From the NCBI GenBank assembly GCA_027306605.1, contig DAHUZK010000040.1:124001-188000 (forward strand): DNA of 64,000 nucleotides. The letters run 5' to 3'. The position numbers were made by a program, and so were the translations under genes. Origin of the DNA: Acidimicrobiaceae bacterium. Its GTDB lineage: Bacteria; Actinomycetota; Acidimicrobiia; Acidimicrobiales; RAAP-2. How positions within the stretch are numbered: the stretch's first letter is position 1; every line of letters begins with the position of its first letter. Positions 42,247-50,857 of this stretch are shown in pieces. A model generated the notes under the pieces. It ran no database searches. It was not told the origin of the DNA and saw nothing but the letters and a program-made list of their open reading frames with translations.

Positions 42247-43857
42247 TCAACCGATGAGCCGGCGCGCGATCACCTTGAGCGCCAGCGTCTCGTCGGCCCC
42301 TTCGAAGATGGAGAGCACGCGGGCGTCGACGAAGTAGCGGCTGACGGGGAACTCCTCGGCGTAGCCCATGCCACCGTGGATCTGCATCGCCTCGCGTGTC
42401 ACCCACTCGGCGGCACGGCAGACGTACGCCTTGAGCATGGACGCCTCCAGTGTGCCTTCGCCCTGCGCCATCAGGCGCGCCACGTGGTACGCGCTCTGGC
42501 GCGTCGCCTGGATGATCACCGCCATCCGCCCGAGCTTCGCCTGCGTCAGTTGATAGGCCGCGATCGGCGCACCGAACACCACCCGTTCGGCGGCATAGGA
42601 GACGGCCGCCTCGTAGGCCGCCTGCATCAGGCCGAGCGCGCGGGCAGCAGTCTGGAGTCGGCCGTTCTCGAAGCCCTGCATCTGGAGGTAGAAGCCCTTG
42701 CCCAGCCCGTCGCGCCCGCCGACGAGGTTCGCTTCGGGCACGAACCAGTTCTCGAAGGCCAGCTCGTAGGAATGCATGCCGCGGTAGCCGAGGGTGTCGA
42801 TGGGCCGCCCCTCCAGCCGCCCCGGCTCGAGGTCGCCCGGCCGCTCCGGCGCCTCGTCGGAGCCCTGGCCGAAGACGAACCCGTGGCCGTCGCCCCGAGG
42901 CTTCTCGACGACGAACATCGAGATCCCCCGGTGAGCGAGGGAGCGGTCGGGGTCCGTACGGGCCAGGAGCATGAGGACGTCGGCGCGGGCGGCGAACGTG
43001 CACCAGGTCTTGACGCCGTTGACGACCCACCCGCCGTCGACTGGTGTGGCGCTCGTCACGATGCCGGCCACGTCCGAGCCGTAATCGGGCTCGGTCACGG
43101 CGACCGCGGCCAGGACCTCGGCGGAGGCCAGCTTGGGCAGCCAGTGCTTCTTCTGCTCCTCGGTCCCGCCGTAGACGAGCGCCCGGGTCAGGATCTCGGG
43201 CCGGGTGATGAGCGAGCCACCGACGCCGAGCGAGCCCCAGCTGAGCTCCTCTGTGGCGACGACCATGCCCATGTAGTCGCTCTCACCGCCACTGGCGAAC
43301 CCCCCGTACTCCTCGGGTACCGAGAGCCCGAAGCCGCCGAGCTCGGCCAGCCCCTCGATCACCTCCTCGGGGATGTCGGCGTTGGCCCGGTGCACGTGCT
43401 CGGCGTGTGGGCGCACCTTGTCCTCGGCGAAGCGATGGAACGTCTCGCGCACGAGCTCGAAGTCGTCGCCCAGGTGCCGCGACCCCTCGGTCGCCGCCAG
43501 CGCCGCCAGCGCCGCGGGGTCGCGGTGAGCCTGGACGAAGGCGGCCGCGGGGTCGGCCCATCCGGCGTCGACGCCCCAGAGCGCCTCGCGGCCGGCGACC
43601 CGTCCCGCCAGGTCGGCCAGCACGTCGGCCACGAAGGCGGCGGCGATGGCCGCCTCGTCGGTTCCCCCCTGGCCGTACTGGAGGGCGGCCCGGGCCGTCG
43701 CCACCGCGGCCGCGGCGTGCGCCACGTCGTAGGCGACCACCTGGTTGTCGTCGATGCCCCCGCGCCCGCGGATGGACGCGCAGGCCGAGTCGACGAGCTC
43801 CTGGGCCAGGTCGGCTGCCTCGGCGGCGCCGGCGAGGGCGGTGTCGGGCGCTGTCAT
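42247..43857 (-). CDS. Acyl-CoA dehydrogenase, methylsuccinyl-CoA-dehydrogenase-like
   Basis: 536 aa, longer than a standard acyl-CoA dehydrogenase because of a helical N-terminal extension of about 125 residues (NQVVAYDVAHAAAAVATARA). Core: SVPEEYGGFASGG, AVTEPDYGSDVAGI, VNGVKTWCTFAARADVLMLL, and Glu in FEGADETLALK near the C-terminus. The extension plus FGAPIAAYQLTQAKLGRM resembles (2S)-methylsuccinyl-CoA dehydrogenase of the ethylmalonyl-CoA pathway. With the malyl-CoA-lyase-like gene next door this is a reasonable but unproven assignment. Confidence 0.8.
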   Translation of the reverse strand: MTAPDTALAGAAEAADLAQELVDSACASIRGRGGIDDNQVVAYDVAHAAAAVATARAALQYGQGGTDEAAIAAAFVADVLADLAGRVAGREALWGVDAGWADPAAAFVQAHRDPAALAALAATEGSRHLGDDFELVRETFHRFAEDKVRPHAEHVHRANADIPEEVIEGLAELGGFGLSVPEEYGGFASGGESDYMGMVVATEELSWGSLGVGGSLITRPEILTRALVYGGTEEQKKHWLPKLASAEVLAAVAVTEPDYGSDVAGIVTSATPVDGGWVVNGVKTWCTFAARADVLMLLARTDPDRSLAHRGISMFVVEKPRGDGHGFVFGQGSDEAPERPGDLEPGRLEGRPIDTLGYRGMHSYELAFENWFVPEANLVGGRDGLGKGFYLQMQGFENGRLQTAARALGLMQAAYEAAVSYAAERVVFGAPIAAYQLTQAKLGRMAVIIQATRQSAYHVARLMAQGEGTLEASMLKAYVCRAAEWVTREAMQIHGGMGYAEEFPVSRYFVDARVLSIFEGADETLALKVIARRLIG

Positions 43858-43916
43858 CGGGTCACAGACCCTAGTGGGTCCCTTCAGCCCTCCGGCCGCT
43901 CAGGCCCTCTGCCCGC

Positions 43917-44570
43917 TCAGCCCGCTCGGCCCCTCTGCCCGATGACGGTCACCAGAGGCGGCAGCACGACCGGGTCGTCACCGGGGTCCACCCCGGTCAG
44001 CGTGGCCAGATACTCGGTCACCGGGCCCGGACCGACGCCCGCCGGCGCCTCGGCCCAGGCATCGACCACCGCCAGCCCGGCGTCGCGTACGAGCGCCGGC
44101 AAGACGGCGCCGACGTCGGCATGGCGGGCGTGGGGCATGGAGAACGGGTCCCCCCCGATGCGTCCGGCCGAGGTGATCGGTTCCTGCGCCACCACCCAGC
44201 CGCCAGGGCGCACGGCGTCGGCCATCTTGCGCACCACGTCGAGCGGCTCGATCACGTGCAGCAGCAGGAAGCGGCAGAAGGCCAGGTCGACCGCCTCGGG
44301 CAGGGAGAGGTCCTCCCCGGCTTGCGTGAGGGCGATCACCTGGGTGTGGGCGGCCGCCGCCCGCGCCACTTCGTCGCGCGTGGCGGGGTCGCTGTCCACG
44401 GCGTAGACGCGCCCGTCGCGCCCGACCATCTCCGCCAGTGCGACGGAGACGTCGCCGCCGCCCGCGCCGACGTCGGCGCAGCGCCAGCCCTCGCTCAGGC
44501 CGAGACGGAGCAGCGCGGTCGCCAGCGGCCGGCGGTAGACGTCGTCGCGCAGCCCCTTGAGCTCACTCAC
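43917..44570 (-). CDS. Class I SAM-dependent methyltransferase
   Basis: 217 aa. Seen: SAM motif I CADVGAGGGDVSVALAEMVG (about 30-49), YAVDSDPATRDEVARAAAA (acidic loop) and LLHVIEPLDVVRKMADAVRPGGWVV split over motifs III and IV. GTG 44570 is used. Acceptor unknown. It is 42 nt downstream of the membrane glycosyltransferase-like gene on the same strand. Confidence 0.85.
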   Translation of the reverse strand: MSELKGLRDDVYRRPLATALLRLGLSEGWRCADVGAGGGDVSVALAEMVGRDGRVYAVDSDPATRDEVARAAAAHTQVIALTQAGEDLSLPEAVDLAFCRFLLLHVIEPLDVVRKMADAVRPGGWVVAQEPITSAGRIGGDPFSMPHARHADVGAVLPALVRDAGLAVVDAWAEAPAGVGPGPVTEYLATLTGVDPGDDPVVLPPLVTVIGQRGRAG

Positions 44571-44612
44571 GGCGCCGCGCCGCGCCGGCCGAGTCGTCCA
44601 TGGGACTGCACT

Positions 44613-45965
44613 CTACGGGGCGGTCGCGCGCTGGTCTGGCCGGACCCGAGGACCGCCGACCGACCCGCCGACCGACCCGCCGACCCACCCGCCGACCGAC
44701 CCGCCGACCCGCCCGAGTCCGTGCACGATCCGGGGCCAACGACGGGGTGGCGGCGCTGCGCTGAGCAACATGACGAGGGCGGTCGCCATCAGCGCGGGCC
44801 ACCACAGCGCGATGTCGTGGACACGGCGATCGCCCAGCAGCACGCTCGAGGCGAGTGCCACCGCGCACACCGTGAAGCGGAACCGGCTTCGCCGCAGGGC
44901 CAGCAGCAGGCACAGTGCCGGCACCGGCCAGAGGTAGTACCAGTTCATCTCCGTCTCGAGGAGGATGCGGACGAAGAACGCGAAGGCAGAGGAGGCGAGG
45001 ACGACGTCTAGCCCCGGGTATCGTCGGCAGACGACGAGCGCCACCGCAGCGGAGACGACGATGGCCGCCAGGCGGGTGAAGCCACCGCCGTCGAGGCCCG
45101 GCGCCAGGTGGGTCGCCAGTGGCGTCAGCGGAGTCAGTGAGATGTACGCCGGCTCGAAGGGCTGTCGCACCATCACGAACAGGGTCCGGTGCGTCTCGGC
45201 CAGCAACGGTGGCAGGAGGAACAGCAGGCTGGGCAGGGCGATGCGCCAGACCTGGCGACCGGCATCGCGCCAATTCAATCGGGCGAGCACCGGCACGACG
45301 GCGAGCAGCGCCAGCGGCTGGAAGGCCACGCCGAATCCGAGAAGCCAGCCAGCCCGTCTCGCCCCCGCCGTCCCGAACCGGTCCACGGCCAGTGCGGCCC
45401 ACACCGCGAACGCCACCGACACGCAGTCCTCGGGATGTCCCCACCATCCGACGACGTTCGCCACCCCGAACGCGCCGACCAGGGCCAGCACCAGCCGGGA
45501 CTGCTCGGAGAAGCGCCATTGCCTCGCCACCGCGTCGAGGGCGAACAAGACGGTGGACGCCATGAGGACGGCGGCGGGACCGAGCACGAGCCACATGCTC
45601 AGAGGTTCGCCCGTGCCCGGCAATCGGGGCGACAAACCCAGCAGCTCTCCGAGCGCGGTGACGGGGACCAGCGCCACCTCGAGCGCAGGGGGTGACGTGA
45701 GCGCGCCGTGGCGGACATAGATGTCGCCGAAACGACCGTGGAGGATCATCGACGACGAACCGGCCAGGCTCCACAGGTCGTGCGGCGATTTCAGTCCGCC
45801 GTGGCCGCCGTGTACCAGGGTGTGCCCGGACAGGCTGAATGCCATCACCACGACGAGCATCGCCACCGTGGCGACGACCGCGGGCGCTCGCCGCTCTGTC
45901 CATTCCGAAATTCGGTCCACGCGTCCCCCCGGCACGGATCGCCGCCACCCGGCCTCCCATGCCAC
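44613..45965 (-). CDS. Polytopic membrane protein, glycosyltransferase-like (GT-C/DUF2029 style)
   Basis: 450 aa with about 10-11 predicted TM helices from residue 30 to 395. The first extracytoplasmic loop (about 45-105) has DLWSLAGSSSMILHGRFGD and an early acidic residue, as in polyprenol-phosphate-dependent mannosyltransferases. The loop MNWYYLWPVPALCLLLAL also fits. The C-tail is a GGSVGG repeat coded by 12-bp tandem units (about 44658-44714). Family assignment is by topology rather than strong motifs. Confidence 0.6.
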   Translation of the reverse strand: MAWEAGWRRSVPGGRVDRISEWTERRAPAVVATVAMLVVVMAFSLSGHTLVHGGHGGLKSPHDLWSLAGSSSMILHGRFGDIYVRHGALTSPPALEVALVPVTALGELLGLSPRLPGTGEPLSMWLVLGPAAVLMASTVLFALDAVARQWRFSEQSRLVLALVGAFGVANVVGWWGHPEDCVSVAFAVWAALAVDRFGTAGARRAGWLLGFGVAFQPLALLAVVPVLARLNWRDAGRQVWRIALPSLLFLLPPLLAETHRTLFVMVRQPFEPAYISLTPLTPLATHLAPGLDGGGFTRLAAIVVSAAVALVVCRRYPGLDVVLASSAFAFFVRILLETEMNWYYLWPVPALCLLLALRRSRFRFTVCAVALASSVLLGDRRVHDIALWWPALMATALVMLLSAAPPPRRWPRIVHGLGRVGGSVGGWVGGSVGGSVGGPRVRPDQRATAP

Positions 45966-46013
45966 CCCCGGTCCTTATCGGCCCTGCGCGGCGGGCCGAT
46001 AACCTCCTTCCCT

Positions 46014-46448
46014 GTGAAAGTGACGATGTTGTTGTGTGACGCCGCCCAGGTCTCAGACGGGAAGCTCTACATCCTCGGGGGCGGATGGAGCATGACCGGC
46101 CCCGATCCGGTTCCCTCCGCGGTGGCCTTGAAGATCGACGTTGACTGGCACGAAGCCGAGAAGCCGCACCACTGGGAGCTCTTCTTGGAGGACGCCGACG
46201 GGCGTCCCGTGATGATGGAGACGCCTGACGGCTCCCAGCCCGTCGAGGTGCGGGGCGAGTTCACGGTCAGTCAGCCCCAGGGCATCCCGGAAGGCTCGCC
46301 GATCGACGTCGCGCTGGCGGTCAACCTCGGCCCCATCCCGCTGGCGCCCGGCACGCGCTTCGCTTGGCGCCTCACCATCGACGGCGAGTCACTCCCGAAC
46401 GCATCGCTCGGGTTCACGACGCGCCCGGCGCCGCAGGTGGCGGAATGA
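46014..46448 (+). CDS. DUF6941-like small protein
   Basis: 144 aa, beta-rich, opening VKVTMLLCDAAQVSDGKLY and ILGGGWSMTGP, a pattern I associate with the DUF6941 family (name tentative). Central HHWELFLEDADGRPVM and APGTRFAWRLTIDGE complete a beta-sandwich-like fold. Promoter-like TTATCG (45975-45980) and GATAAC (45998-46003) with 17-bp spacer place the start near GTG 46014. ATGA overlap with the MaoC gene couples them. Confidence 0.6.
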   Translation: MKVTMLLCDAAQVSDGKLYILGGGWSMTGPDPVPSAVALKIDVDWHEAEKPHHWELFLEDADGRPVMMETPDGSQPVEVRGEFTVSQPQGIPEGSPIDVALAVNLGPIPLAPGTRFAWRLTIDGESLPNASLGFTTRPAPQVAE

Positions 46449-46957
46449 CGGTGTACGACCGGCCCTTCGGCCGCTACCTCGAGGACTTCGTTCCCGGTGA
46501 CATCTACCGGCACTGGCCCGGAAAGACGATCACCGAGTACGACGACCACCTCTTCTGCATGATCACCATGAACCACCACCCGCTGCACACCAATGCGTGG
46601 TTCGCGGAGAACGAGACGGTGCAGGGGAAGAACGTCGTCGTCGGCAACCTCGTCTACTCGATCGTGCTCGGGATGAGTGTTCCCGACGTCAGCGGATCGT
46701 GTATTGCCAACCTCGAAGTGGAGTCGTTGCTGCACCGAGCACCGACCTTCCACGGGGACACCATCTACGCCGAGACGCGGGTGCTCGAGACCGCACCGTC
46801 GAAGTCGAAGAGCGATCGCGGCATCGTCACAGTCGAGACCAAGGCGTTCAACCAGCGCGGCGAAGAGGTCTGCTACTTCCGGCGGAAACTCATGGTCTGG
46901 AAGACGGCGAACGCCCCGCAGCGCCGGCGACCCTACGACGACGACGTCTGGGACTGA
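46445..46957 (+). CDS. MaoC-like dehydratase
   Basis: 170-aa single hotdog. Seen: FGRYLEDFVPGDIYRHWPGK, TITEYDDHLFCMITMNHHPLH with the hydratase-like Asp and His, and VVGNLVYSIVLGMSVPDVSG. Homologues hydrate enoyl-CoA or mesaconyl-type CoA esters. ATG 46445 overlaps the previous stop as ATGA. With the lyase and dehydrogenase 3 kb away it could belong to C5 CoA-ester metabolism (inference). Confidence 0.85.
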   Translation: MTVYDRPFGRYLEDFVPGDIYRHWPGKTITEYDDHLFCMITMNHHPLHTNAWFAENETVQGKNVVVGNLVYSIVLGMSVPDVSGSCIANLEVESLLHRAPTFHGDTIYAETRVLETAPSKSKSDRGIVTVETKAFNQRGEEVCYFRRKLMVWKTANAPQRRRPYDDDVWD

Positions 46958-46988
46958 CTCGTCTCTGACCGACCCCTCGTCCCAGCGC

Positions 46989-47855
46989 GTGCGCAGCTTC
47001 CGCCGACGCGTGCTCGAGTGGGGGAGGGACAACCGTCGCGACCTGCCGTGGCGTCGGACCCGCGACCCGTGGCGGATCCTGGTCTCCGAGGTCATGCTCC
47101 AGCAGACCCAGGTGGAGCGGGTCGTCCCGCACTACGTGCGCTTCAGCGCTGCCTTCCCGAACCCGTCGGCCTGTGCCGACGCCGGATCGGCCGAGGTGGT
47201 CCGGCTCTGGGCGGGACTCGGGTACAACCGTCGAGCGTTGAACCTGCACCGAGCCGCATCTGCCGTCGTGCACCGGCACCATGGTGAGATCCCCTCGGAC
47301 GACGTTTCACTGCGGGCTCTGCCGGGGGTCGGCGCCTACACGTCTCGGGCCGTACGCTCGTTCGCCTTCGGCGCCGATGTCGCTGCGGTCGACACCAATG
47401 CCGTGCGCGTGCTGGCCCGGTGCGTCTCCGCGGCACCGCTCAGTGTCGGCCAGGCCATGGCTCTCGGGGATCGGCTCGTACCCCGCGGAGGGTCGTGGGA
47501 GTTCAACCAGACCATGTTCGATCTCGGCGCGACGGTGTGCACGGCGGAGCCGAAGTGCGGTCGGTGCCCGCTGCGGCGCCAGTGCGCCTGGTATGGCGCC
47601 GGAGGGGGTGAACCCGACCCGTGGCGCAGGGGATCGACCGCGACGAAGCAAGCACGCTTCGCCGGATCGGATCGGCAGGGGCGCGGCCGGCTGCTGGACG
47701 CGCTCCGTCACGGGACGGTGACGAGCGCAGCGTTGGCTGCGGCCTGCGGCTGGCCCGACGACTCGGCGCGAGCCGAGCGGATCGCCGGATCACTCGTGTG
47801 CGAGGGCTTCGCGAAGTGGTCGGGGTCTGCTCCGCCCGTGCTCGAGTTGTGCTGA
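46989..47855 (+). CDS. mutY: A/G-specific adenine DNA glycosylase, short form
   Basis: 288 aa, removing adenine opposite 8-oxoguanine. Seen: RDLPWRRTRDPWRILVSEVM, QQTQVERVVPHYVRF (catalytic Glu), the helix-hairpin-helix LPGVGAYTSRAV, AVDTNAVRVLARC (catalytic Asp) and an Fe-S motif CTAEPKCGRCPLRRQC. The first spacing is C-x5-C rather than the usual C-x6-C. The C-terminal 8-oxoG recognition domain is short or absent. GTG 46989 is chosen as the start that just covers the conserved helix. Confidence 0.88.
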   Translation: MRSFRRRVLEWGRDNRRDLPWRRTRDPWRILVSEVMLQQTQVERVVPHYVRFSAAFPNPSACADAGSAEVVRLWAGLGYNRRALNLHRAASAVVHRHHGEIPSDDVSLRALPGVGAYTSRAVRSFAFGADVAAVDTNAVRVLARCVSAAPLSVGQAMALGDRLVPRGGSWEFNQTMFDLGATVCTAEPKCGRCPLRRQCAWYGAGGGEPDPWRRGSTATKQARFAGSDRQGRGRLLDALRHGTVTSAALAAACGWPDDSARAERIAGSLVCEGFAKWSGSAPPVLELC

Positions 47856-47862
47856 GGAGCCT

Positions 47863-48735
47863 TCAGTCTTCTGTCACAAAGGCCATGATCCGGCGGTTCA
47901 CGACGTCGGGCTTCTCGACGTGCAGGAAGTGACCCGTCCCGTCCACGATCTCCGTCTCGGAGCCCTCCGCCATGAAGTCGAGCGGCGTGCCGATCGAAGA
48001 GAGCAGCATGCAGTTGTCGTCGCGTCCGTGGAGGTAAAGAGTCGGCTTCGGTATGGGTGCCAGCGTTGCCGCTTGTTCCTCCGCGTATTCGGGCACCTGG
48101 AGTGACGGGTCGTAAAGCGCCCTGTAGTAGCCGATCGCGGACACGATGCGCACTGGGTCGCCGATGGACTCCTTGACGCGCGCCACGTCCCAGGACCCGT
48201 CGTAGCCGGGCGACCAGTCTTCCCAGAGGTGGTCGATGAACGACCAGTCGTCGAGCGGGAGCGCCGCCTCGGCGAGCGGGGAGAGGAAGAAGAACATGTA
48301 CCAACTGCGCTTCAGCTGGGCGTAGGTCAGCAGCGACATCCCGATGGAGGCGGTCGGGGGCACTGCGGCAGTCACCGCTCGCCGCCACCGCTCCGGCCGG
48401 TGGGCCACCGCCCCGTAGGTGGCGAGAGCCCCCCAGTCGTGCCCGATCAACACCGCGTCCTCACGACCGCCGAGGGCCTCGTGCAGCTCGTTGACGTCGC
48501 GCACGATCGCACCCATCTGGTAGTTGCCGTCAGCCGGTACCTCGGTCGGGGCGTACCCGCGCAGGAAAGGGGCGACGGCCCGGAAGCCGGCCCCGGCGAG
48601 CTCGGGCAGCAGATAGCGCCAGGTGTGGGCGGTATCGGGGAACCCGTGCAGGCACAAGGCGAGGGGTCCGTCGTCGGGGCCCTCGGTCAAGTAGGCGAAT
48701 TCGAGCCCGTTCGCAGTGATGGTCCGTTGGTCCAT
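47863..48735 (-). CDS. Alpha/beta hydrolase, epoxide-hydrolase-like
   Basis: 290 aa. Seen: LCLHGFPDTAHTWRYLLPEL, Asp-nucleophile elbow LIGHDWGALATYGAVA (about 97), and His in DGTGHFLHVEKPD (about 270). The cap region has SWYMFFFLSPLAEAALP. Same family as the protein at 27798 but clearly a different paralogue. It converges on mutY with 7 nt between. Substrate unknown. Confidence 0.87.
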   Translation of the reverse strand: MDQRTITANGLEFAYLTEGPDDGPLALCLHGFPDTAHTWRYLLPELAGAGFRAVAPFLRGYAPTEVPADGNYQMGAIVRDVNELHEALGGREDAVLIGHDWGALATYGAVAHRPERWRRAVTAAVPPTASIGMSLLTYAQLKRSWYMFFFLSPLAEAALPLDDWSFIDHLWEDWSPGYDGSWDVARVKESIGDPVRIVSAIGYYRALYDPSLQVPEYAEEQAATLAPIPKPTLYLHGRDDNCMLLSSIGTPLDFMAEGSETEIVDGTGHFLHVEKPDVVNRRIMAFVTED

Positions 48736-48777
48736 GCCGCAGAACGTAGTGCGCTGTCGCGAGGTATCGTCAGGTCG

Positions 48778-49632
48778 GTGAACGTCACGTTCTACGGCGT
48801 GCGGGGTTCTTGCCCGTGCTCGGGGGACCGCTATCGGCGGTACGGGGGGAACACGTCGTGTTTGGTCATCGACGTCGAGGGTGATGACCCCCTGATCGTC
48901 GATCTCGGCACCGGTCTGCGCGCGCTCGGAGACGTCCTGCAGCGAGAGGTCCGGGCACTGGGGACGCCGCTACAGGCCACCGCATTGCTCACCCACCTGC
49001 ACTTCGACCACATCTTGGGGATTCCGTTCTTCAGCCCTCTGCACGATCCGGGTGCGCGGCTCACGGTGTACGGACCCGCCCAACCCAAGGGGACGCTCAA
49101 GGACGCCCTGCACGCCGCGGTGCAGCCGCCGGTCTTCCCGATCCACATGGAGCAGTTCAGGGGCGAGCTCATCACCGTCGACGTCGGTGCAGAGGATTTC
49201 TCGGTCGGCCAGGCGAAAGTCATGGCGCGGCCCATCCCGCACGCGGGTGCGACCTTGGGATTCCGGATCGAGGCCGAGGGTCGTTCCGTGGCGTACATGT
49301 CGGACCACCAGGCGCCACTGGACCGCCGAGCGGTCCCCGATGCCGTGCTCGAGCTCTGCAAGGACGTCGACCTGCTGATCCACGACGGGCAGTACACCGA
49401 CGACGAGTTCTCCGTGAAGGCCGACTGGGGGCACTCGACCGCGGCCTACGCGGTGCACGTCGCAGCCGAGGCCGGCGCGCGCCGGCTGCTGCTGTCGCAC
49501 CACGACCCGTCCCACACCGACCGTGAGCTCGATCGCATCCTCACCCAGGCTCGCCGGCTCCCCGAGGCCAAGGCGATCAGCGACGTCTCCTCGGCGCACG
49601 AGTCCCAGTCCGTCGATCTCGGAAAGGCGTAG
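48778..49632 (+). CDS. MBL-fold metallohydrolase
   Basis: 284 aa. Seen: VTFYGVRGSCPCSGD, GGNTSCLVID, the metal motif LLTHLHFDHILGIPFF (HxHxDH, about 73-78), AYMSDHQAP, LLIHDGQYTDDE and LLLSHHDPSHTD. This is the PhnP/cyclic-phosphodiesterase-like group of metallo-beta-lactamase proteins. GTG 48778 lies 8 nt after TATCGT, leaderless style. It is followed at 14 nt by the flavin reductase. Confidence 0.88.
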   Translation: MNVTFYGVRGSCPCSGDRYRRYGGNTSCLVIDVEGDDPLIVDLGTGLRALGDVLQREVRALGTPLQATALLTHLHFDHILGIPFFSPLHDPGARLTVYGPAQPKGTLKDALHAAVQPPVFPIHMEQFRGELITVDVGAEDFSVGQAKVMARPIPHAGATLGFRIEAEGRSVAYMSDHQAPLDRRAVPDAVLELCKDVDLLIHDGQYTDDEFSVKADWGHSTAAYAVHVAAEAGARRLLLSHHDPSHTDRELDRILTQARRLPEAKAISDVSSAHESQSVDLGKA

Positions 49633-49646
49633 CGGCAGCGACACGC

Positions 49647-50123
49647 ATGTCGGGTCTCGACCAGGCCCGGTTCCGCGAGGTGCTCGGACATTTCGCCACC
49701 GGGATCACGATCGTCACGGCACTCGAGGATGGGGTGCCGGTGGGGTTCACGTGCCAGGCGTTCGCTGCCTTGTCGCTCGATCCGCCCATGGTGATCCTGG
49801 CCCCTGCCCGCAGTTCCACGAGCTGGCCCCGCATCGCCAAAGCCGGCGCCTTCTGCGTGAACGTCCTCGAGGAGCACCAGGAGGCCCTTTGCCGCGCCTT
49901 CGCCATATCGGGCGGGGACAAGTTCGACGGCGTGGGCTGGTCGCACGGGATCACGGGCGCGCCGGTGATCCAAGGTTCGCTCGCCGTGGTGGAATGCCGC
50001 CTGGGCGACATCTTCGACGGCGGCGATCACGAGCTGGTGACGGGCCACGTCGTCGCGCTCGAGGTGAACGAGGGGAGCCCGCTCATCTTCTATCGGGGGG
50101 GCTTCGGCCGTTTCGCCCCTTGA
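49647..50123 (+). CDS. Flavin reductase-like (FMN-binding split barrel) protein
   Basis: 158 aa. Seen: FREVLGHFATGITIVTALED, VGFTCQAFAALSLDPPMVIL, CVNVLEEHQEALCRAFA and the C-terminal VVECRLGDIFDGGDHELVTG. Uses NAD(P)H to reduce FMN for a partner monooxygenase, none adjacent. ATG 49647 follows GCGGCAGCGACACGC, weakly purine-rich. Confidence 0.9.
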   Translation: MSGLDQARFREVLGHFATGITIVTALEDGVPVGFTCQAFAALSLDPPMVILAPARSSTSWPRIAKAGAFCVNVLEEHQEALCRAFAISGGDKFDGVGWSHGITGAPVIQGSLAVVECRLGDIFDGGDHELVTGHVVALEVNEGSPLIFYRGGFGRFAP

Positions 50124-50148
50124 CCCGGCAGCCGCTACCGTTCGCCCG

Positions 50149-50694
50149 ATGCCAGAACTGATCCCCTCCTCAACGATCGACGATGTGGTGCTCGTCCGGC
50201 CCGACGTGCACGGCGACCAGCGGGGGCGCTTCGTCGAGACCTATCGCCGCAACTGGTTCCCTGACGGCCGCGAGATGGTGCAGGGCAACCGTTCCGAGAA
50301 GCAGGCCGGCGCGTTGGTGGGACTGCACTACCACCTCCACCAGGCGGACTACTGGTACCTGCTGCGGGGCAGGGCACGCGTCGTGCTGCACGATCTGCGC
50401 GTCGGGTCCAAGACCGAGGGTGCCACCGAGGTGATCGAGCTCGACGAGAGCGTGGACCAGGGCGTCTACATCCCGCCGGGCGTCGCCCACGGGTTCTCGG
50501 CGCTGACGGACATCTTGCTCACCTACCTGGTCGACAACTACTACGACCCCAACGACGAGCTCGGACTGGCGTGGGACGATCCTGCCGTCGGGGCCGACTG
50601 GGGTGTGGGCGATCCCATCCTGTCGGCCCGGGACCAGGCGAATCCCTCCCGCAGCGACATCCCCGACGAGATACGCCCCCGACTCGCCCGCTGA
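50149..50694 (+). CDS. rfbC: dTDP-4-dehydrorhamnose 3,5-epimerase family protein
   Basis: 181-aa cupin. Seen: DQRGRFVETYRRNWFP, GALVGLHYHLHQADYWYLL (catalytic His in the GLHYH motif), VLHDLRVGSK, VYIPPGVAHGFSALTD and LTYLVDNYYDPNDELGLAWDDP. Makes the L-rhamnose or related sugar precursor. TACCGT lies 7 nt before ATG 50149. No other rml genes are nearby, so the exact sugar is uncertain. The stop is the first base of a 27-bp tandem duplication. Confidence 0.87.
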   Translation: MPELIPSSTIDDVVLVRPDVHGDQRGRFVETYRRNWFPDGREMVQGNRSEKQAGALVGLHYHLHQADYWYLLRGRARVVLHDLRVGSKTEGATEVIELDESVDQGVYIPPGVAHGFSALTDILLTYLVDNYYDPNDELGLAWDDPAVGADWGVGDPILSARDQANPSRSDIPDEIRPRLAR

Positions 50695-50745
50695 CGAGTC
50701 CGCCTCCGGCTGGCCCACTGACGAGTCCGCCCCCGGCTGGCCCGC
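50692..50745 (+). repeat. 27-bp tandem duplication starting at rfbC stop
   Basis: Two 27-bp units (50692-50718, 50719-50745) begin with TGACGAGTCCGCC; the first TGA is the rfbC stop codon. The remaining sequence to 50857 contains no gene I can support. Confidence 0.9.
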
Positions 50746-50857
50746 CGAGGTCCCGGCGGGCGAGCGGACCGGACTGGCGGGGGATAGAGGCGCAGTCCCG
50801 TGCCGCCAGCCCGGGCGCGGTTCTCGGCCCGGCGTCGATCCTGTTGAATAGGGGGCG

